64,000 nucleotides of DNA from Isoetes taiwanensis (lineage: Eukaryota > Streptophyta > Lycopodiopsida > Isoetales > Isoetaceae): NCBI GenBank assembly GCA_021234155.1, contig JAJEKV010000272.1:186001-250000 (forward strand), given 5' to 3'. Positions 9,151 through 21,107 of this stretch are shown here, in pieces; the stretch's first letter is position 1; every line of letters begins with the position of its first letter. The notes under the pieces are model-generated. The model saw only the letters and a program-made list of their open reading frames with translations. It made no database searches and was not told the DNA's origin. The position numbers were made by a program, and so were the translations under genes.

Positions 9151-12100
9151 ATGGGAAAGTCCAAAGGTTGCCACCAATATGACAATCGTCTAGTAAATAA
9201 CATGGTGCAGTTTTTTCGACAACAAACCGGTCATTTGGATAAAGAAAGGCAACAAGAAATTCTAGGCAAATTTGTTCGTCATCCATCAATGGCAGAAGCA
9301 TATAATTCTGAGATTCTTCTTGGAGGTGAAAGCTTATTAGAAGTTATGACGAATTTGAGAACCTCTTTGCAAGTGGTGAAGGGTGCTGCCGATTTGCGAT
9401 CATCTTGCGACTAAGAATGCCATATTATCCATGGTAGTGTCGAGTCGGATCGGACAAGAAATATATGAAAAACAAAAAGGCCAAGGCAAAACTACTTGGT
9501 ATTAATAAGAGCAATTTTAAGAGGGCTTGTGAGAGAAAGAAAAAAATTATTAATGAGGATGGTTTGTGGGCTCATGGCTCAAGGCAACCACGCAGTGATA
9601 GGTTGTCCCAAGAGGTCATAGACACGATTCAAGTTTTTTGGGCAGGGAAAACTAGGGTGTCACCAAACAAGAAGGATATATGCAGGAAAAATCTTGGAAA
9701 AGGCAAAGACAATTTTGTCACACATCCAACCCATTATCTGGAAATCCCTCAGGTAACTAATTTTCCCATGCTTGTTGTATAATTTGCTGAATGTATCTTT
9801 AATTAATTCCATTCATATGTTAAAGAATATGGGAACAATACATATGTTTTTACCATTTAGTATTACTAAACTTTTAAGAGTGATTGGAAGGTGAGGAAGC
9901 TCTTAAATACTTGATATAAGTCTTCAAGGTGCTTCTAAACTCACAAGGAATTAAAGTACATAAAGTACACACAATACACAAACATACTTTCGAACCTAGA
10001 AGCAACAAAAGTAGAAAAAGATCCTGAAATTTTAAAAAAGTATACGTGAAGCTACTTTAGAGGATTTTAAAGTACATAAGTTACTTTTGATGCTGAAAGT
10101 CCTGTTGAAGATGTGGCAAGTTACTTTTGATGCTTAAAGTATGTTGAAGATACATCAAGGTACTTTTGATGCTCAAAGTACAGTTGAAGATGCATCAAGG
10201 TACTTTTGATGCTCAAAGTAGCATTGACGATATGTCAAGGTAATTTTGAAGTGATCAAAGTACACAAGGTACTTTTGATCTACGAAAGTTGTTTGAGAAC
10301 AAAGCTACCTTTTATTTGTGTAGTTGCATACATGAAGATTTCGACTTTTGCAATTGGTATACTATAGGTACAATGCAGCTTAAGCATGTCGATGGGCAGC
10401 TGATGAGGGATCTAAGACTCCAACTTACATTTGGTTGTATTTAAGGTACCCATCACACACTCAATATGCAAGGCTTCTAATTCTAAACTGCAAGACTATT
10501 TTGCACATTGCGGATTGGTGGACTTTAGGGCAATTGTGATTGGTGGTATGAATAAGAAAGGGATACATATTGCATATGCAAAGGAATGACATTGTGGGCG
10601 AACATGTGTTATACTTGAGTTGCAAATTGTTGTTATGATAATGTTTTGGCTGCTCTCAACAATAAGGTGATTTCTTTAATAGTATATGGCAGCTGGACAA
10701 CCCATGTCAAGAGACCTCTCAATCTCGTTTAGTCATGAGGTCTTTCTTATTATATAAATAGCCCTATTTTGTAAGCCAACATACTAATGGTTGCGGTATG
10801 GAAATGTAACATTATCAGACATGCCCAATCTATCACATGCCAATGAAGCTCCCAGCAAATGGTATATGATGATAAATAATGTGTTTCACCATTATTTAGT
10901 TTCTATTACTTACTCAAGTGTTATTTTCTGTGTTTCTTCTTTGGATTTAGATAGGTACTCAAATCTGATTGATATCTTGTGCTTTGGCAGGTTGAAATGT
11001 TTTTGCAATTTAAGGAGGCATATCCTCATGTACGCATTGGACAAAGATTGTTTGAGAGATGGAAGCCCTTTTATGTGAAGAAACTAAAGGAGCGAAATAC
11101 TTGTTGCTGTGTGCGTCATGTGCAGTTGGATTTATTGAGAGTTTCCTTGAATCAAATGAGGGACAACTTGACCATTCATAAAGATTGTAGATGTAATTGC
11201 TCTATTTGTGAATGGAAGGAAGGCATGGAAGCTTGTATAGCAGCAGAAAAAACATTTTCTAGGCTTCGCCGCGAGATTTGGGAAATGGCCGTATGTCCAA
11301 AAAGTGAAGGGGCAATTTGAATGGCATAGACTAAGTTGCTTGCTCGGGGAATGTGCTCAATGTGGTTCAAAAAAGATTAGGTTCTGCCCTAAGGAGTTAT
11401 CGGAGTCCGGCCCACTCGTCGGATGGAAAGTCTATGAGGATGTGAAGGATGGCAAAGATAAGAAGGGTCATTCAAAAAGTAGAAAGCAGCTTGTTTCAAA
11501 ACTGACATCGCCAGCACAATTGATAACGTTCTTTTACCAACACGTTAAAGATTTTGTTGCCCACAACTTCACAGCATGTTGGGAAGACAAACAATTTAGA
11601 GAATGTGTGAAGAACTTTCCTCCTGGGATTATTGTTTCCATTGTCGATTTTGCTGAAAACTACACGTTTAAGCCCACGAATGAAATTCAAAGTGAGTACT
11701 TTCATAGTCAACAAGTTACTATACTAGTTCATATTACCTATAGGCGTGAATCGGAGTTTGATGAACCTATAAAGGAATACCACTTTTATATCTCAGATGA
11801 TAAAGAACATGATACATTATTTGTGCAGCATTGCTTTAGGTTGTACCATGAGTGGGTCCAGAAGCAAGGATATGAGATGAATGAGCATTGGGTTTGGTCA
11901 GATGGAGCTGCAGCACATTTCAAGGCCTCTCGTCCATTTTATTTTGTTCCACGGTATTTTACTAGTACGGGAGTTCCAATGCATTGGAATTTCTTTTGTT
12001 ACAGTCACCGGAAAAGGAGAACATGATGGGCATGGGGGGCTCACGTTAAATAGCGATAGAAAAGGAACAATTAAAGGCTGATAGCATCATTGAACCCAAT

Positions 12101-12865
12101 GCTCATGTTGCTACTTCTTGGCTCACTGATAACATGTCCACTGGTGCAGCAGCAACTTGTTCTAGTCAAACAAGAGATGTGAAAAGATACTTTTGGGAAG
12201 TCAAAATCGATGATGTCAATCGTAGAGAAGCTTGGGACTGTAAAACAGTTGAAGGCACACGGAAAATTCATAGCATTCGTGGTATAAGCAAAGAAGACTC
12301 AACTAAAGTGATGACTAGACAGTTTGCATGCTTTTGCACATTTTGCATGTATGGTGAGATCCATCAATGCGAGAATATAAAACAAATTGGTGGTTGGACT
12401 GCACGCATTTTGGAACCCTTGCGAGGAAGAGATAGCTATACTTTACGTGGGCACACTGAAGATATTGATGATCATACACCCCTTGTTGATCTCGTAGGTA
12501 TTGGGACAATATTTGCAGTCGAGGCCCCAGTTGACAACGAAGATGGTGACATGTTTTGGCTGGTGCTATGCTCAGTCCCAAAGCATGCTCTTCAAGAAGA
12601 TATGGTTGATGCACATGGGAATAGATTTGTGAAAGGTGATGAAGTTCTCGAGGGCAAGTATTTTAAAAAATATGAGGGCAATCGAAATACTCATTCAGGG
12701 ACGACTAGTTACATCTTTGGTGGAAAAAATAGCAGCGCTATTGTGTATGCAGAACAAGTCATCTACATTATTGTGGATATGCCCCACGGTCATCAAGTTA
12801 AAGGAAAAACTGTTCATTTGCTTGGAGCAGCGGATGAAGAGAAGATTTTGGAGAAGCTTGTTTGA
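9151..12865 (+). pseudogene. Unclassified DDE-type transposase, copy A (best preserved)
   Basis: The predicted enzyme would bind transposon ends and cut DNA with an RNase-H-like fold. Exon 1 (9151-9752) carries a basic segment (LLGINKSNFKRACERKKKI) and FWAGKTRVSPNKKD, ending HYLEIPQ. A GT...AG intron (9753-10990) follows. Exon 2 has KKLKERNTCCCVRHVQ, a CRCNCSIC cluster, HRLSCLLGECAQCG, VDFAENYTFK (near 11643), HFYISDDKEHDTLFVQH, VWSDGAAAHFK (near 11898), an HGKGEHDG block (near 12010), FWEVKIDDVNRR, CFCTFC-x8-CEN (near 12329) and a C-terminal module ending ADEEKILEKLV. The acidic residues of DFAENY, SDG and KGEHDG are the likely catalytic set, by inference. There are frameshifts near 9410, 9470, 11310, 12009 and 12050, so it is not directly translatable. 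I cannot name the superfamily with certainty. Confidence 0.7.
10010..10320 (+). repeat. AAAGTAC/GGTACTTTTGATGC repeats in the intron of copy A
   Basis: The intron contains about five diverged units of about 40 bp with the frame AAAGTA(C)...GAAGAT(G)CATCAAGGTACTTTTGATGCTC, plus isolated AAAGTACA words from 9950 onward. AAAGTAC and GTACTTT are inverse partners, so each unit can fold back. A related GTAC-rich text fills an intron at 17203-17836. Confidence 0.75.
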
Positions 12866-15380
12866 AATGTTATCATTGTGCATAAAGCATGGTTACGTTT
12901 CAAGAAATGAAGGCCCATTGTTGGTTGTAATCAATCATGTTTTTATTCACTTTGGAGTAGGCACATATAACGTGTACTTTTGTTACCCATTGGCAAACTA
13001 TATTTTTTCTACTAGGGTTGCAGATTATGTTAATGTCTATGTTCTTAGCGGGTGAATATTTGATAATTTCCAGCCTCACTTACTCTGTGCTTGTACTTTT
13101 TGATGATGTTAGATTCCCTTTGCTTTATTTTTGATGTGGTTCATATACATTATGATCGGTCCGAGTTTATTGGCCGTAATGTACATTGGTTTTGTAAGTT
13201 TTGGCCTCTTGTTTGGTCATGTGAAAGCCCCAACTTTTCTGCTGACTACAAAACGTAAATTTATTATACAAAAAGGTAAAGTCTTACGGTTGGCCTTCAT
13301 ATTCTTTGTAATGACATCATAATGGGTATGTCTACGTGTTGTGAAAGGCACCTTATTAGAGTGCCGGTCGACGAACGCCAATGTGATGATTGACAAGGAG
13401 ATTTATTTATTGGTAGAATGAATGGGGTCCCTGAGGGTGATGCCTATTACTGGGAGATCGTGTAAGGTTAGTAGTCTCACTTATAATTTTTAGGGATTTT
13501 GAAATAGAAGATTTGTTTCAAATAGTTATGAAGATGAAGATTGTTTAGAAATGTAGTAACAATATATATTTGTTCCCTTTTGCTCAATTGTGGCGAGGAA
13601 TTAAATGACATTATCAAGAAAGGTATCTTCTTTGTTGTGTATCTTGCTTACGTATCCTAAAACTTTCACAAAATCCAAGTGCGTTCTTGGCCTCTTAGTG
13701 GCAAGGGGGGTCGACAGCATAAGGTAGAAAATTAAGCTATTGCATGTCAGCTTTTTCTCCAGTTGTGACTTGATATATCAAAGATCAGAATCATCATCAC
13801 TGGAGAGTTAAAGAATTTCCAGGATTTTGTGTTAAATATAATGGCAGGTGACTAGGGTTGGAAGCACTCATGGCTGTCTTCTTTGTTGTGTGTCTTGCTT
13901 ACGTATCCTAAAACTTTTACAAAATCCAAGCACGTTACTGGCCTCTTGCACTGTAAGATTCATTTTAAAGCATTTACTTGCATGCATTCATACATTCTCT
14001 TAACCCCTTGCTAAAGCAGAGGAAATGTATCTTATAGTCATTCAACTTGTGAGTGGGAAATGTTATCATGCCACAGACCACTGCCTAACTCGGAAAGAGG
14101 AGAAACTATGAAGATGCATGTAGGCCTTGGTAAGTGGCAGAGCAGATATTTAAAGTCTTAGTAAGTGTTTATCTACATTTCATAAAAGAAACAATGCATT
14201 CTTGCACATTTAGACCCAATTTAGTGTTAAAAGAAGAGGGCTATAAAGGGACAAACTATACAATAGTTTAACCCTTGTGCATGCAAAATCATGACTCACA
14301 AACCACCTTACGTAAGCATCAAAGTTGTCCTTGAGTATCATTTTGAGATTTGGGTCGTGGATTAAGCGAACCTTACAAGTTTCGAGTTCCTATTGCCAAT
14401 GGAGCAGTGAAATGGAGGTTGGAATAATTATTGATGTAGTAAAGAGAGCTGGTGGTTGCCTTAGTTGAGGAGAGTTTGCCCATGTTGTGGTTGCCTCGAG
14501 TTGAGTAGACTAGCTTATACAATGTGGTTGAAACTACCTTTGACCTTTCTACTGTCGCATCGCATCTTCAATATTAAATAGGGATCTATATTTCACTACT
14601 TGGGCTTGTAAATGTTAATTTGATATATTGCATGATGCTTGTGAAATAGTCGAGGCATCGGCTAAAATTCTTCTGGTCAGGCTGAAACAAGTCATCTCTG
14701 GGGTTTTGAGCGGTTCCCTTTATAATGGTGTTTTTGAATGCCACCACTTGCATACAAATTTAGGGCTACGCTATTATGCGTAGTACCTTGCAATGTAAGA
14801 ACTAGTACTTTTGGATTGAGTTCATATGGTAGGCAAGTTGCCGTATGCCGAGGATTATACGCATTTAACCCGGCATTTGCGGTTTGTAATATTGGACTCG
14901 AGAGGTAGTATTGAATTGCGGTATAAAGTTTAAGCAATTTGAATCGAATCAGATTGAGTTCTTACAACATACAAAGTGGTGATCGTGGATGAAATAACTT
15001 GAAGGAGTTGTTGAATCGGCCTTGTCCATTGCTTGTGTGAAGCAACCCATATTGAAAGCATTACTCATGTGGTAAGACATTTCATGATTTACTTATTTGG
15101 TGTTTCTAGTCATTTAAAGGAGGCTTTGATTTATTTGCACTTTTGGTCTTCTAAAGCAGTTGTGTTCTATGTTGTGTTTCAATCCAGTAGCTAATGAATA
15201 CAAATCTGGACCACCCATACAACCAAACAAAGAATTGGTTTGAAGACACATGAACACGATGCCACACATGCGCAAAGTTACATTTTGGAAAACCACATAT
15301 TGATTCAACAATCAATTGAACAAGCACCTATTGTTAATTGTATCAAGAAGGTACAATAGATGCTCAAAATGCTATTCCTT
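12866..15380. other. Non-genic; contains one diverged 74-bp direct repeat pair
   Basis: No gene is supported. Two copies of a segment beginning TCTTCTTTGTTGTGT and ending near GGCCTCTT lie at 13624-13697 and 13875-13948, differing at about eight positions. The rest is AT-rich unique sequence with short meaningless frames. Confidence 0.6.
13624..13948. repeat. Direct repeat pair, about 74 bp each, 251 bp apart
   Basis: The copies at 13624-13697 and 13875-13948 share CTTGCTTACGTATCCTAAAA and AAAATCCAAG. They could be a solo repeat flanking a deleted insertion or a local duplication. There is no inverted end structure. Confidence 0.7.
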
Positions 15381-15389
15381 CACTGAACA

Positions 15390-18300
15390 AAATTTGACAA
15401 CGGCAATATGTGGATGTCTCACAAAATCTTGCTGTTCTTGAGTAATTTCTTCACATCTGCTATTTCTTTGGCTGAACCCTTCATCATTGGAAATCGCATT
15501 ACATGGGTACAGACATTTGTTGCAGCAGCGACTTTCTCAAGATAAGGAAGCAGTTCATCGATCAAATATTTGCCACTTCCAGTCTCTGATTGACAACTAA
15601 AGGAGTATGGTACAATATATGATCCTCTAGGGTTCGATGAACACTTGTACTTTCGAGTCTTCTATTAGAAGACTATTTGAGAATCATTATGGCATTGATG
15701 ACCATATTGTGTGGAGATCTTTGAGGAATATTTTCCGCTGGAGTGTGTCACGGATGATCAAGATTTGTGGACTCACATTGTGCGATCCCAAATAAACACA
15801 AATCGCCACATGCGTCTTGGGGCAATAGATTCTCGAGCAATGTGGTCAAGTTTTGTTCACCTAGCGTAGACCAAATTGCAACCATAAAGTGTTTCATACA
15901 CTCCTTAATGAAGTGCACATAACACGGTCTTACTACAATACTAAACCTGCCTATATGATAGAGCTCTGATTCTGGGTGTCGTCTCGGTAGTCTCTGACCA
16001 ACGTCAAATCTCTTAATAAAGATTCTATTCGGATCTAGTATTAAAAGCCTTTTTTCTCCTCTGTAATAAATCGCAATCTTTAGTCTAGAATGATTTGCAT
16101 ATCGAAATTACATTACATTAGGAATGTATCTACCTTGTTAATGGAAGAGGTTTGACAGGATTACACACGGTTTTAATTGGAGAAGCCTTTGGCCTGCAAC
16201 AAGTCCACAAACCATTACATTTGTCAAATATATAAAACAGAAGGCATTTGGAGGTATGCTCTTTCATATCTATCTTTTTGCAGCATTATAGATCATAAAA
16301 ATGCAGCTAGAAATCGTTACATTGGCAAATGTTTATGATAGACGCATTCTTTCTCTTTGCATTAAGACCCATTCTTTCTCTTTGCAAACTTCTCTAGCGA
16401 TGAAAATAACATGACATGTACTTACACTAGTTTTTTCTTCACTGGTGGTGCAGCTTGCTTTCCTTCTTTGCGCATCAAGTTTGGACTTTTGATATTGTGG
16501 GCAACATCATCTACCATCAGCAATTCCTTTTAATCAAAATCTCAATGCATGTCAAGTATGCAATTTCTAAAGCACCCACCTGTATTTTGTTTTTGATGTT
16601 CACATGGTATTTGCATCCTTGGGCGGTGTTCCAGTCTCATCTTCCCCTAGTTTGAAACAGCAACCCCCGTTGTTATGAAAAATAAAAACTTCTAATTTTT
16701 ATGATTAATACACCTACCTGAAACTACATGCAATCTTAGATTTCTTCTTGCCTTCATCTTTGCTGGACTTTGATTATCCGTGCCACCTTGTTTTACCATT
16801 CGGGGTCTTTCAAAAGACCGCTGTATTGGTCTACTCAAATCCGTTGATGTAGTATTGCAACCCTTAAGTACATTATATGACCGATCATTCTCTTGCGAAG
16901 AAATGGGGGAGTCACAAAGGAGTTCAGCCTGCTGTTCATGCTGAGAATTGAGTGGTATGTTGCAGGCTCCTATAGATTCATCAAATTTTTGGAAATTTTG
17001 TGGCTAGATTCTATCAGCTGGTCTTCTAGGCAGTCAAGTTTATGATCATATTTAGGGAACTCAACACTATTTACAACTTCCTTTTGCTTCTCTAGCTTGC
17101 TCATCCAATCGTCTTCAGAGTCAACAACCCATGTGATCCCTTTCGTTGTGGTTGGTGATTTTTTTGTTTCTAAGCTTTGAATAGCAGCATCATCTGCATC
17201 ACCTGATAGATCAAGATATGACCATATTAGTTGATTAACCATGGTATTTTTAACGTATCGATCCTAAAATCTACTACTGTACTTGTACTGGTATTCAAAA
17301 TACATAAGACACTCAAGTTTATAAGTCCTATATTGCTTTATTTACGGTAAAAAGTAAAAGGTTACTCAAATAGTTATTGAACCTTAGCCAACATTAGCTA
17401 CTAAGGAGTAAATCCAATGTACATAAGATACTTTATCAAGCTAAAGTAACCATAGTATCTAAAGTGCTAATGGAGTCATACGAATAAGGTACTTAGCTAC
17501 TATTTTGTATATAACTTATACTTGATGTACAAAGGTAAGCCATAATCAAGCTGATGTACTAAAAGTTCCATACAAGGAACCAAAGTATCTAAAGTACCCA
17601 TGGGATTGTACTTGATGTACAAAAGGTACTGATGTGCTTAAAGTCCCATACAAAGAACCATAATATCTGAAGTACCCTTGGGATAATACTCGAAGTAAGA
17701 GTACTTTGATATTACTTCAGTTTATTTCATGCTTGATGTACACAAGATAAGAGCTTTGAGCTAAAGGACAAAACTAAGTGTTCTTTTCATAATTCAAGGT
17801 CTGACATATAAGGCAAAAGTCTGAAAGAACATATACCTGCATCATGAGTTGTAATCTCAATACTTTGAAGAGTTGTAATTCCAATACTTTGAAGCCAATC
17901 CTTGCTGACTTGTTGAGTACAAAGGCTACAAAGATTTGAAACCTTGAATGCATGCACTGCACATGCCAAATGGAAGGAATGCATGCATGGAGAGATTACT
18001 GCAGCATATTGGAGGTCCTTAAAACCAAATCCACAAAACCCACATGTTACTACATCAACTTTCACTGCTGTAAAGTTTTCATTAGGAGTTGATAGTTGTG
18101 GCACGACCATCATGCTCCCTCCATCTTGTATTGCGTGAATAAAAGATTCTAATCTCTTCTTCCTACAGGCTATTTCTTCATTTATATCTTTTTCTTTTTT
18201 ATATAGTTCGTCTTTCAACTTTACTTCATGTTCCATTACCCGTATTTTTTCCTCATTTGTAGCTGCGCTTCTAATGTTCTCACTTATCATATAATTCATT

Positions 18301-19162
18301 CCAAGGTCATCCATACCTAACTTTTCTACTTCAGCCTCTAATTTCTTTTTTACGTCAACTTCTTCATGAAATTGAAGTTTCAGCTCTGCACTATCTCGAG
18401 GTCCAAGGCCTAACTTGTCAACGAGTTTTGATTGCATCTCAAGCTCCTTTCTCTTTGCTTCAAGGTCTTTTTTCACACTTTCAAGTTTCAAATTTAAATT
18501 TGTAACCTGCTCCTCTATGTACTTAGAATTTGCTTTTGCACTTTCTAATTCTATCAAAGCAGCTCTCCAACTCTCATAATGGACACACACCCCTTCATTT
18601 ATGGCTGCATTTTTTGAATCTGGGATGTGGTCCTCAAGCACTTGAATCAATTTAGTAGCAATGGCTGGCGACATAGTCAAATCATCATCTTTGCTTTGGC
18701 TTCTCATCATTTTCTGCTCATCCTTTTTGTTGAGGCTTCTTATCTTGTTTTTCTTATCTGAGCATGTTCGCTAACACTATCGGTCAATGTCAATGCCATG
18801 TTTCCATCTTTGCATAACATCGAGCCATATACATTGGTGCCGCGATATACTTCGGTTTTGTTATGGAAGATCTTGTTGTAGATCCCCAAGAACTCAAGCT
18901 TCCATTGCCTCCTAAGACGTGACACATTGTATCCCTGTTTGCCATCCTTTGAAGAAATCCCCCATATGCTAGACATCATCTCCGGCGTCAAAAACATCTT
19001 CACTTCGGAGCATGAAACAAGTCTGCCGCCTTGCACTGACTTCTCTTCCTTGTTATGTGCAATCACTTTCTTAGGACTAGGTGAAAACTTCTCCAAGCTA
19101 CATGAAATTCTTTGTTTCTTTGGTTGTCGAGGAGACGCTATGACTCTATGAGTTTTCTTCAT
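15390..19162 (-). pseudogene. Decayed coiled-coil/RING-like/FCP1-like phosphatase gene, about six exons
   Basis: The first part (19162-17837) starts MKKTHRVIASPRQPKKQR (basic, nuclear-type). After a frameshift near 18740-18775 it continues into a long Lys/Glu coiled coil (VTNLNLKLESVKKDLEAKRK) and a RING-like finger: CGFC, then SPCMHSFHLAC, then NLCSLC. A clean GT...AG intron (17836-17203) joins THDA to GDADDAAIQS. Exon 2 runs to about 16718 with a one-base shift in an A-run near 16985. Further candidate exons are 16646-16580, 16526-16426, 16193-16134 and 16060 onward; the last three join in phase. The final exon opens GEKRLLILDPNRIFIKRFD, the FCP1/NIF nucleophile region with D-x-N replacing D-x-D, followed by HFMVAIWSTLGEQNLTTLLE and, after a shift, FVFIWDR. 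Stops follow. Exon 3 phasing does not fit cleanly. The role would be nuclear protein phosphatase, by inference. Confidence 0.6.
17203..17836 (-). repeat. Intron rich in GTAC words (CTTGATGTACAAAAGGTAC type)
   Basis: Diverged units carry TACTTGATGTACA(A)AAGGTA, AAAGTACCCATGGGAT and CCATACAA(G/A)GAACCA at least twice each between 17400 and 17720. The AAAGTAC / GTACTTT vocabulary is the same as in the intron of transposase copy A. Confidence 0.65.
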
Positions 19163-21107
19163 GTTACACCTGTAAAAGAGGGTCTGATAATGTAAAAGAC
19201 ATGCTGAAATTCAGAACCTTAATATCTATAAATTATGCCAAATTATACCTACCTTAGAAAGCAGAATGTTTCTAAAAAAAGCCAATTATAATGGATGACA
19301 TCCAATCTTGTGCAGGCATGTGATCAAAGATTCATACTTGCATTGTCTAAACACCCACATTTGACATACATATTAAAAAGAGCATTAGCCATAGCTATAT
19401 GTGGGTGAGAAATTGATAATACTAGTGGACAACAGTTTGCTTTGGTTAAGGCAATCAAGCTGGTTTGCAGGAATGAGCATGCTGAAGAATGAGTTCATCT
19501 AGCTTAATCCCTTCTTGTTGCATGTATTTGAAGCGCTTTAAAGCATCTATGTTATTTCCATAGGATGCAAAGCGGAGTTGTCATGTAACTACATCATCTT
19601 CATCACAGCGTTCCTAAAATCTTTCTTTGAACCACCGTACATATTCTTGAGGATGTTCAAATTGTATGGTGCGATCCAAATCCATTATTAAGGGACATGG
19701 GCATGCATTGTGCAACACCAATTAAAACAACCATTTCACCAATTTAAAATCTATATATGACTGAAATTATAGGTTCTATAGCATGATTATAATCTATTGA
19801 AAGCCATCCAAGGCATTTACGCAATATTGAAATTTGTCTTCCTATCTAATGTGAGGAGGCACTAGCGGGGATACTCTTTGATGTTCTTTTGAAGCACATT
19901 CTTGCAAATAATAGTTAACGATAATATAAAATACATTGATGATTTTGCTTGATTCATCTTAGAAGGCTTAAATTTGGTAGAGTTTTGTCAATTACAGTCG
20001 TGGAGATAAATGTTGATAAAGCAAACTACGAGAAGATGGATTGTGTAGGTCATGGAAGATAAATGGTCATGGTAAGCAAAGCGACTTGAGAAGATGAGTT
20101 TCAGCGTCAAGATTATGAAATGCATGGTACATAGATACCAAGAAGAAAAGTTTATAGATTTACATTTGCTACAACTGTGCTAAAAAGACATCATAGATGA
20201 GTAACATCAACCAGAGACCAGAGAATGACAATGACAGGAAACCGATCTTGCAGATTTTATTTAAGAAATTCTTGTGGGTCTCTGTCCTTGAGCAATGATT
20301 GATTGGGTTGAAGAGGAGAGACGAGATTAGTTTGTAGTGCTTTATCTGTTGTTGTTGTTTTCCAATATGCTAGCTTGGAAAAGTTTTATAGTGGGATAAA
20401 GCCATACAGAGATCTATGGAACGGTTTTTGCCACTGCACATGAAATCGAAGCAAGGATTAATGTCAAGATCAAAGGAGCAGCTAGTATGAAGTTGTCAAT
20501 GAAATTTTTTTAAATCTTATTTCGTTGAGCTGCCTCCGGTACTATGCAGGTGGTTCATTTTTTTTCTATATAAACTCAATCATGTAACGTAATACTTTAA
20601 TTAAATATAAGACTCACTTGAACTTGCTCGATGAATTATGCTTTTAAAAAACTGTTTCCGTTGATTTGCACATCGTATGGTTCTGGCTCTAACCGGAGTA
20701 ATTGGTTATAGATCCACCACCTACATGCCAGCCACTAGTGTTGTCACCACCATCACGTGCTATTGAAGATCATTCTGGCCAAAAGCAAAAGAACTTAGAT
20801 TCACCATGAACGAGGAGATTCTTAGAAAAAATTGTATGGCGCTTACAACAAATCTCCGGTAGCTGAAAACAATACCTTGTATTTAATCTTGTTGTATCTA
20901 ATCTGGTGCACAATAGAGACAATCAATGGACGGAGAAATATGAATCCAAATAGAACGTAAGCTTTTCTTCCTCTAGTCATACTCTAGTCATAGGACGATT
21001 TTATCGACATTGATTCTTGCCTCCAGCATTAATAGCGCTATCTTATTTCGAATTCAAATTCAAATCGATATCTTTTTGGAACATAAAAGGTGTTAAAAAA
21101 AAAGTAC
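19163..21107. other. Non-genic, AT-rich; no feature recognised
   Basis: This stretch lies upstream of the RING/FCP1 gene and downstream of transposase copy B. I see no coherent frame, terminal repeat or tandem array. Confidence 0.5.
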
